A stretch of 64,000 bases of DNA from Roseiarcus sp963820095 (GTDB taxonomy: Bacteria; Pseudomonadota; Alphaproteobacteria; Rhizobiales; Beijerinckiaceae): assembly GCA_963820095.1 (NCBI GenBank), contig CAWFZA010000008.1, positions 310,001 through 374,000 on the forward strand, in the 5' to 3' direction. The notes under the pieces are model-generated. The model did no database searches. It was not told the origin of the DNA and saw only the letters and a program-made list of their open reading frames with translations. Below, one piece after another: positions 56,487-64,000 of this stretch. Position 1 is the first letter of the stretch; each line of letters begins with the position of its first letter. The position numbers and the translations under genes are program-made.

Positions 56487-57437
56487 ATGCAAACCCGCCG
56501 CCTGGGCCGCACCGATCTCAACATCGCCCCGCTCATGCTCGGCGGCAACGTGTTCGGTTGGACCGCGGATAAAGCGACGTCTTTCGCCATCCTCGATCGC
56601 TTCCTCGACGCGGGCCTCAACGCGATCGACACCGCCGACGTCTATTCGGCATGGGCGCCGGGAAATTCAGGGGGCGAATCCGAGACGATCATTGGCGAGT
56701 GGATGAAGGCGCGGGGAAATCGCAGCCGCGTCATCGTCGTCACCAAGGTCGGCTCGCCGATGGGCAAGGGCAAGGAGGGTCTCAAGGCGCGTTACATCGC
56801 GGAGGCGGCGGAGGCTTCGCTCAAGCGCCTGCAGGTCGACGCGATCGACCTTTATCTTTCGCACTGGCCGGATATGGCGACGCCGATCGAGGAGACGCTC
56901 GGCGCCTATCAGCGCCTCATCGAACAGGGAAAGATTCGCTGGTGCGGCGCCTCGAACCTCAGCGTCAAGCTGCTCGAGGCGGCGCTGGCGGCGTCCAAGG
57001 CCAAAGGCCTGCCGCGCTACGAGGTCCTCCAGCCCGAATACAATCTTGCCGACCGTCACGAATTTGAAAGCGGCCTTGCCGATTTCTGCAAGCGCGAGCA
57101 GATCGGCGTCGTCACCTATTTCAGCCTCGCCAAGGGATTCCTTACGGGCAAATACCGCAGCGAGGCCGACCTCTCCAAGAGTCCGCGCGGCGACGGGGTC
57201 AAGGCTTATCTCAATCCGCGCGGATTTCGCATTCTCGAGGCGCTCGATGCGGTCGCGGCCCGTCACCAGGCGAAGCCGGCGGAGGTCGCGCTGGCCTGGG
57301 CCATGGCGAGGCCTGGCGTCACCGCGCCGATCGCCAGCGCCACTTCGGTCGAACAGGTCGAGAGCCTGGTGCGCGCAACCGAGCTTGCGCTGACGGGAGC
57401 CGACATGGATGCGCTCAACGCCGCCAGCGCGCCTTAG
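56487..57437 (+). CDS. Aldo/keto reductase
   Basis: 316 residues from ATG 56487 (MQTRRLGRTDLNIAPLMLGG) after AGGGAG. The catalytic tetrad is visible: Asp and Tyr in AIDTADVYSAW, Lys in VVTKVGSPMG, His in LYLSHWPD; the NADP-binding C-terminus has PIASATSVEQVESL. It resembles the YajO/YghZ-like oxidoreductase group. Substrate unknown. A hairpin follows at 57459. Confidence 0.88.
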   Translation: MQTRRLGRTDLNIAPLMLGGNVFGWTADKATSFAILDRFLDAGLNAIDTADVYSAWAPGNSGGESETIIGEWMKARGNRSRVIVVTKVGSPMGKGKEGLKARYIAEAAEASLKRLQVDAIDLYLSHWPDMATPIEETLGAYQRLIEQGKIRWCGASNLSVKLLEAALAASKAKGLPRYEVLQPEYNLADRHEFESGLADFCKREQIGVVTYFSLAKGFLTGKYRSEADLSKSPRGDGVKAYLNPRGFRILEALDAVAARHQAKPAEVALAWAMARPGVTAPIASATSVEQVESLVRATELALTGADMDALNAASAP

Positions 57438-57458
57438 AGCGCGCGTCGTACGCCAGTT

Positions 57459-57479
57459 CCCCGGCGTCTTGGGCCGGGG
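57459..57479. terminator. Hairpin between convergent genes
   Basis: CCCCGGC and GCCGGGG form a perfect 7-bp stem around a 7-base loop, between the stops of the aldo/keto reductase and the acyl-CoA ligase. No T-run; probably serves as a bidirectional terminator. Confidence 0.5.
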
Positions 57480-57548
57480 ATGACGCGGCCATCCACGAGA
57501 ACCGCCACCCCTATCTAAATCATTGATCTTAAGGGATGCGACGGCGCG

Positions 57549-59243
57549 TCACCCTCGAGGCGCACCGTCCTCGCTCCGCAATTCGCGGCGCAGGATCTTG
57601 CCGACTGTGGTGTGCGGCAGCGACTCGCGGAATTCGACGTGGCGCGGCGTCTTGTAGCCCGTCAGATGCTGGCGGCAATAGGCGACGAGATCGGCTTCGG
57701 TCAGCCCCATGTCCTTGCGCACGACCACGACCTTGACCGCTTCGCCGGTCCTGGCGTCCGGAATCCCGACCGCGCCCGCCTCGAGCACGCCCGGGTGGCT
57801 CATGACCACATCCTCGACTTCGTTGGGATAGACGTTGAAGCCCGAGACGTTGATCATGTCCTTCTTCCGATCGACGACATACACATAGCCGCGCTCGTCG
57901 ACCCGCGCGATGTCGCCAGTCCGCAGGAAGCCGTCGGCGGTCATCACCTGGGCGGTTTCGTCCGGCCTTCTCCAGTAGCCCGCCATGACCTGAGGGCCCT
58001 TGATGCACAATTCGCCGGCTTCGCCGATTTCGAGGTCGCGGCCCTCGTCGTCGCGAATGGCGATGTCGGTCGACGGCATCGGCAGCCCGATGGCGCCGCT
58101 GTACCGATCGATGGTGAGCGGATTGGCGATCGCCGCCGGCGAGGTCTCGGTCAATCCATAGGCCTCGATCAGCGGCTTGCCGGTCGTCGATTGCCAGCGC
58201 TCGGCGACCGCGCGCTGCACCGCCATCCCGCCGCCGATCGCGAAATGCAGGCGCGAGAAATCGAGCCCCGCGAAGTCCTTGTTGTTGAGGAGCGCGTTGA
58301 ACAGCGTGTTGACGCCGGGGATGACGGTGAACGGCGTCCCTCGCAACGCCTTGATCAGGGCCGGAATGTCGCGCGGATTGGCGATCATGAGATTCGAGGC
58401 GCCAATCATCAGGGGCACGAAGCCGTTCACCTGCAGCGCAAACACGTGATAGAGCGGCAAGGCGGCGACGAACAACTCCCCTTCCGCGCTGACCGCCGGG
58501 GCGATCCAGGCGTGAATCTGGCGCAAGTTCGCAACCATGTTGCGATGGGTCAGCATCGCGCCCTTGGGCACGCCGGTGGTCCCCCCTGTGTACTGAAGGA
58601 ACGCAATATCGTCCGGGGAGATCGGAGCGTCAGTGAAGGATTGCCGTGATCCCAAAGCCAGCGCTCGATTGAACCGTTCGGCCCGCGGCAGGCGGAAGGC
58701 CGGAACCGCGCGCCGGACGTGCCGCACCACCGCATTGACAAGGGTCCCCTTGGCGCCGCCCAATTGGTCGCCGGCGCCGGTGACGATGACGGTCTTGAGC
58801 GCCGGCGCGCCCTCGATCGCCTTTTCCAGCGTGGCGGCGAAGTTCTCCAAAACGACGATCGCCGCGGCGCCCGAATCGGCGAGCTGATGCTTGAGCTCAC
58901 GGGGAGAGTACAAGGGGTTGCAGTTGACGATGACGTAACCCGCGCGCAGCGCCCCAAACGCGGCGATCGGGTATTGCAGAACGTTCGGCAGCATGAGCGC
59001 GACGCGAGCGCCCCGGGGCAGGCGCGCGGTGGTCTCAAGGTAGCTCGCGAAGGCGCGCGACTTGCGATCCAGTTCGCCATAGGACATCGCCTTGCCCATG
59101 CTCGTGAAGGCTGTCCGATTGCGAAATGTTTCGAAGCTCGTCTTGATGAAGTCGCCGAGCGAGCCGACCGCGCTCAAGTCAATCTCGGCCGGCACGCCCT
59201 CGGGATAGGACTTGAGCCATATCCGTTCCATAAAATCCCCCAT
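57549..59243 (-). CDS. fadD: Long-chain acyl-CoA synthetase
   Basis: 564 residues, adenylate-forming enzyme that activates fatty acids to acyl-CoA. AMP-binding motif YTGGTTGVPKGAMLTH (~residue 225), EAYGLTETSPAAI, FLRTGDIARVDERGYVYVVD, FACS-type KKDMINVSGFNVYPNEVED and the catalytic C-terminal Lys in TTVGKILRREL. Length and motifs match FadD. ATG 59231 (MERIWLKSYP) is an alternative start. Stands alone, with no beta-oxidation genes adjacent. Confidence 0.92.
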   Translation of the reverse strand: MGDFMERIWLKSYPEGVPAEIDLSAVGSLGDFIKTSFETFRNRTAFTSMGKAMSYGELDRKSRAFASYLETTARLPRGARVALMLPNVLQYPIAAFGALRAGYVIVNCNPLYSPRELKHQLADSGAAAIVVLENFAATLEKAIEGAPALKTVIVTGAGDQLGGAKGTLVNAVVRHVRRAVPAFRLPRAERFNRALALGSRQSFTDAPISPDDIAFLQYTGGTTGVPKGAMLTHRNMVANLRQIHAWIAPAVSAEGELFVAALPLYHVFALQVNGFVPLMIGASNLMIANPRDIPALIKALRGTPFTVIPGVNTLFNALLNNKDFAGLDFSRLHFAIGGGMAVQRAVAERWQSTTGKPLIEAYGLTETSPAAIANPLTIDRYSGAIGLPMPSTDIAIRDDEGRDLEIGEAGELCIKGPQVMAGYWRRPDETAQVMTADGFLRTGDIARVDERGYVYVVDRKKDMINVSGFNVYPNEVEDVVMSHPGVLEAGAVGIPDARTGEAVKVVVVRKDMGLTEADLVAYCRQHLTGYKTPRHVEFRESLPHTTVGKILRRELRSEDGAPRG

Positions 59244-59394
59244 GGATGCGCCAACCGGCGCTCACGCGAATACCTTAGGGGACAGGCTTGTGTCGACGAG
59301 GCTATGCGCGTCCGGCGCTGAAGCGACCGCGCCGGTCAGCGCCGAACGCCAGCCGACTTGTCGACTGACGGCGGAGGAACGGCCGTTGGCCGAA

Positions 59395-60087
59395 CTAGAG
59401 CAGCGCTTTCTTGGGATCGCCCACCATGAACTCCCGGGTTGCGGGATCCATAGAATTCAACAGATCGTGGATGAATTTATCTTGAATCTTGAAGCTTTGT
59501 TCCGCCGGGATGCCGATGGTCGAGACGCGGAAGAGCGCTCCATCGGGAACCCATCCCCTAAGGCCATAGCCAAGCTTGAGCACCTGGCGGGTCCAGTTGC
59601 TGCTCGAATTGTCGTAGCCGATCCGCATCCAGTAGGTGATGGGCTCGATTCGCTCCTCCCGCTGAGCGACGAGTCTCGTCGCCCTGAGCGGCGGCGCTGA
59701 CGGGGAATAGTCGAGCTTGACCGGTTTCGTCCGCGATACCCGGAAGCCTTGCGCCGTGTAGCACACCTCCGGGTGGTGAAGCTGCAAACGATCGCTCTGG
59801 CTCTCGCCATAGGCGACCATCAGCATGACCACGTGCCCGTCCGGGTCGACGAATCCGCGCGACACCTCCTGGTTGTAGATCTCGGCCTCGAGCGAATCTG
59901 CGGCTGGCGGCGTGACGACGTTGAGGCCTTCGACCGGTTTCCAATCCCCGAATTTGGTCGGCAGGTGCTGATTGATATTGAACGCGTCGTGGGTGCGCGC
60001 CATCAGATTGTGCGGCTCCAGCGCAACCGCCAGCAGCATCGCCCCCAGCATCGCCACGCAGGCGAGAAGGATATTGGAACGCGCCAT
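59395..60087 (-). CDS. epsI: Exosortase-associated protein EpsI, stand-alone
   Basis: 230 residues from ATG 60087 (MARSNILLACVAMLGAMLLA), with GAGGAG upstream. One N-terminal membrane anchor, then the EpsI domain: NINQHLPTKFGDWKPVEG, YNQEVSRGFVDPDGHVVMLM, and the signature LQLHHPEVCYTAQGFRVS. EpsI domains normally follow or are fused to an exosortase that sorts PEP-CTERM proteins during exopolysaccharide export. No exosortase or polysaccharide gene lies within this window. Confidence 0.82.
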   Translation of the reverse strand: MARSNILLACVAMLGAMLLAVALEPHNLMARTHDAFNINQHLPTKFGDWKPVEGLNVVTPPAADSLEAEIYNQEVSRGFVDPDGHVVMLMVAYGESQSDRLQLHHPEVCYTAQGFRVSRTKPVKLDYSPSAPPLRATRLVAQREERIEPITYWMRIGYDNSSSNWTRQVLKLGYGLRGWVPDGALFRVSTIGIPAEQSFKIQDKFIHDLLNSMDPATREFMVGDPKKALL

Positions 60088-60385
60088 ATTCGGCTCCTCC
60101 GCCCGCGAACCCCGCGTGCGCTCGTAAATATAATCGCTCACCCCGCGCCACGCAACGCCGAGGTTGTGGCGACGGAATTGTAGCCTATCGAAACGGCCGG
60201 GTCCCGTGAATTTATCTTAATGAACGCTGGCCATCCGCTCAGCTTACAATCGGAAACGAGGCTCTCCTGGTCTCGCGGGACTTGCCGGGCGCACGGATTT
60301 GGGCTCGAAAGAGGCTACCACGACGCCTCAGGGCCTGCCGGCTCTGAGGGGGACACGTAAAGCGCGGAGGACGAGGCTTAACCCC

Positions 60386-61889
<1,504 letters not shown>

Positions 61890-62031
61890 GGCGGCGGCGC
61901 CCACGGGACCATCCTTGTACGCAACGCCCGCGCCGTTCGGATTTCGCGCGCGATTGATAACTTGAGCGCGGCTTTATAAACAGAGGCTGTAGAGACTAGG
62001 CTTCAGTCTCTTGAGACTTGAGGGAATTTCG

Positions 62032-62349
62032 GTGACCGGGCAGCCCGACAATATCGTCATCGAGCATTTGCGTGGCCTGCGCGCGGACATTGGCGACGTC
62101 AAAGCGGAAGTGCAGACGCTCAAAGCGGAAATGGCGACCAAATCCGATCTCCAATCGCTGAGGGCGGATGTCGCCTCCGACATGCTGACGATGCAAAAGG
62201 ACACCCGCGACCAGATCGTCGGCCTTCGCCGGGCGGTGGTCGAATATCATTCCGCCGTCGTTGGGCACGGCTTGATCATCAGCGAACTCGAGGAACGGGT
62301 TCGCCGGCTGGAGCAGCATCTGAATTTGCCATCGCTGGAAGTCCGATAG
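62032..62349 (+). CDS. Small coiled-coil protein of unknown function
   Basis: 105 residues from GTG 62032, preceded by GAGGGA. Nearly all heptad-like: LRGLRADIGDVKAEVQTLKA, then DLQSLRADVASDMLTMQKD and LEERVRRLEQHLNL, predicting a long amphipathic coil, with no membrane span or signal. Similar short coiled-coil proteins are common in Hyphomicrobiales. Function unknown. Confidence 0.65.
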   Translation: MTGQPDNIVIEHLRGLRADIGDVKAEVQTLKAEMATKSDLQSLRADVASDMLTMQKDTRDQIVGLRRAVVEYHSAVVGHGLIISELEERVRRLEQHLNLPSLEVR

Positions 62350-62421
62350 ACCGCTCCCTCTGGCGTGGATCGGATCGAGCGATCCGTCGACCCTCTCCGC
62401 GCGAGCTGGAACTACGTAGCA

Positions 62422-64000
62422 ATGCCTGACATTATCGTGATCGGCGGCGGCCATAACGGCCTTACCGCCGCGGCCTATCTCGCAATGACCGGCCTCAAAG
62501 TCACCGTGCTCGAGCGCCGGGCACAAGTTGGCGGCGCGGCGGTCACCGAGGAATTTCACCCCGGCTTCCGCAATTCGGTCGCGGCCTACACGGTCTCGCT
62601 CCTCAACCCGACGATCATCCGCGATCTCGAGCTTCCGAAGCCACGGTCTGCGCATCGTCGAGCGGCCGCTCTCCAATTTTCTCCCGCTGCCGGACGGGCG
62701 CTATCTGAAGGTCGCGCCGGGACGCACGAAAGCCGGAGATCGCAAAGTTCTCCGCCCGCGACGCCGAGCGGCTCGACGCTTACGAGGCGCGGCTCGAGCG
62801 CTCGCCAACATGTGCTGCGCGCGCTCGCGCTGGACACGCCGCCCAATCTGGCGACAGGGCAGGGGCTCACCGCCAATCTCGGCGCCTTCCTCGACACGGC
62901 CAAAGTCGGAAACCGCCTGCGCGCGCTCGAACTCGAAGGGCAGCGCGATCTCTTCGAACTTTTCACCCGCTCGGCCGGCGACCTTCTCGACCAATGGTTC
63001 GAGAGCGATCCGATCAAGGCGATCCTCGGCTTCGACGGAATCGTCGGAACCTATGACAGCCCCTATGCGGCCGGGACGGGCTACGTCCTGCTGCATCATT
63101 GCTGGGGCGAGGTGAACGGCAAGAAGGGCGTCTGGGGCCATGCGATCGGCGGCATGGGCGCGATTGCGCAAGCGATCGCGCGCGCCTGCGCCGTGCGCAA
63201 CGTCGAGATTCGCACGAATTGCGCGGTGAGCGAGATCCTGATCGAGAAGGGTCGCGCGGTGGGCGTCGTCACCGGCAAAGGCGAAAAGCTCACGGCCCGA
63301 GCGATCGTCTCCAACCTGCACCCGAAGCTCACCTTCGAGAAGCTTGTCGATCCGACCATCCTGCCCGCCGACTTCCGCGCCCGCATCGGCTCCTATCGCA
63401 GCGGCTCGGGCTCCTTCCGCATGAACCTCGCGCTCTCCGAGCTGCCGAGCTTTTCCGCTCTCCCCGGACGCGAGGCGGCCGAGCATCACGGGAGCGGAAT
63501 CGTGATCGCGCCGAGCCTCGCCTATATGGAGCGCGCCTTTTTCGACGCCCGGCTCAACGGCTGGTCCGCGCAGCCGATCGTCGAAATGCTGATCCCCTCG
63601 ACGCTCGACGATTCGCTCGCTCCGCCCGGCCGTCACGTCGCGTCGCTGTTCTGCCAGCATGTCGCGCCCAAGCTGGCGGACGGGCGTTCATGGGACGAGG
63701 CGCGAGAGACGGTCGCCGACCTCATGATCGATACGGTCGAATCTTACGCGCCCGGCTTCAAGGCCTCGGTCATCGCTCGACAGAGCCTCTCGCCCCTCGA
63801 CCTCGAACGCGAATTCGGCCTTGTCGGCGGCGACATTTTTCACGGGAAGCTCAGCCTCGACCAGCTTTATTCGGCAAGACCGGTGCTCGGTCATGCCGAC
63901 TATCGCTCGCCGATCCGGGGCTTATACATGTGTGGCGCCTCGACTCATCCGGGTGGCGGCGTCACCGGCGCCCCCGGCCACAACGCCGCCCGCGAGATGC
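62422..64000 (+). CDS. Phytoene desaturase-like FAD-dependent oxidoreductase (partial; several frameshifts)
   Basis: Starts at ATG 62422 with the dinucleotide-binding motif IIVIGGGHNGLTAAAYLAMT and GGAAVTEEFHPGFRNS, and runs off the right edge at GGGVTGAPGHNAAREM, the C-terminal FAD motif. It belongs to the CrtI/PYROXD2-like NAD(P)/FAD oxidoreductases. Between about 62640 and 62820 the frame must be changed about three times (ERPLSNFLPLPDGRYLKVAP and AKFSARDAERLDAYEARLER lie in other frames); the rest is continuous. No carotenoid genes adjoin, so the substrate is unknown. Confidence 0.8.
   Translation, partial: MPDIIVIGGGHNGLTAAAYLAMTGLKVTVLERRAQVGGAAVTEEFHPGFRNSVAAYTVSLLNPTIIRDLELPKPRSAHRRAAALQFSPAAGRALSEGRAGTHESRRSQSSPPATPSGSTLTRRGSSARQHVLRALALDTPPNLATGQGLTANLGAFLDTAKVGNRLRALELEGQRDLFELFTRSAGDLLDQWFESDPIKAILGFDGIVGTYDSPYAAGTGYVLLHHCWGEVNGKKGVWGHAIGGMGAIAQAIARACAVRNVEIRTNCAVSEILIEKGRAVGVVTGKGEKLTARAIVSNLHPKLTFEKLVDPTILPADFRARIGSYRSGSGSFRMNLALSELPSFSALPGREAAEHHGSGIVIAPSLAYMERAFFDARLNGWSAQPIVEMLIPSTLDDSLAPPGRHVASLFCQHVAPKLADGRSWDEARETVADLMIDTVESYAPGFKASVIARQSLSPLDLEREFGLVGGDIFHGKLSLDQLYSARPVLGHADYRSPIRGLYMCGASTHPGGGVTGAPGHNAAREM

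Overview
The window is high-GC DNA from an alphaproteobacterium. The order Hyphomicrobiales (Beijerinckiaceae/Methylocystaceae-like) is my best inference, not a proven assignment. The clues are the acidic-tailed zinc-ribbon protein TIGR02300 beside a CP4-like class II aroA, the PbpC/alpha-2-macroglobulin pair, and intergenic inverted repeats of the style common in that order. No ribosomal genes or plasmid or phage backbone genes are present.

Layout. (1) 1-7.3 kb: envelope genes: the N-terminus of PbpC, a thioester alpha-2-macroglobulin, and a divergent peptidoglycan-binding exported protein. (2) 7.3-13.7 kb: a lactate-permease family gene and a complete leftward branched-chain-amino-acid type ABC transporter (livK-H-M-G-F). 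(3) 13.8-18.9 kb: a HlyD/RbbA/ABC-2 permease export operon arranged like E. coli yhiI-rbbA-yhhJ. (4) 19.2-20.6 kb: a small lipoprotein, CsaA and a HAD hydrolase. (5) 20.65-48.5 kb: a probable genomic island bounded by an intact tRNA-Ala(GGC) on the right and a 43-bp copy of that tRNA's 3' half on the left. It carries aceE with a divergent Lrp regulator, a set of sugar-oxidising enzymes, and three CUT2-type sugar ABC transporters, including a RhaTPQS-like rhamnose importer and a rhamnose mutarotase. (6) 48.7-50.6 kb: TIGR02300 protein and aroA. (7) 51.4-64 kb: an alpha/beta-hydrolase-like orphan, a Gfo/Idh dehydrogenase with divergent RpiR regulator, a DHA2 exporter, an aldo/keto reductase, an acyl-CoA ligase, an orphan EpsI, an antiquitin-type aldehyde dehydrogenase, a coiled-coil protein and a phytoene-desaturase-like oxidoreductase running off the edge.

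How the island genes may work together: imported 6-deoxyhexose (rhamnose/fucose type) would be anomerised by RhaM, oxidised by an SDR or aldo/keto dehydrogenase, opened by the amidohydrolase lactonase and dehydrated by the enolase-superfamily enzyme, without phosphorylation. No sugar kinase, isomerase or recognisable final aldolase or diketo-acid hydrolase is in the window.

Quality note: at least ten otherwise ordinary genes need one or more single-base corrections to read through. In the seven that need only one correction and span a length of 3n+1, a one-base insertion is implied each time. This looks like residual sequencing indels, so these genes are annotated across the break. A short-chain dehydrogenase at 31.2-31.9 kb is more heavily damaged and is treated as a real pseudogene.
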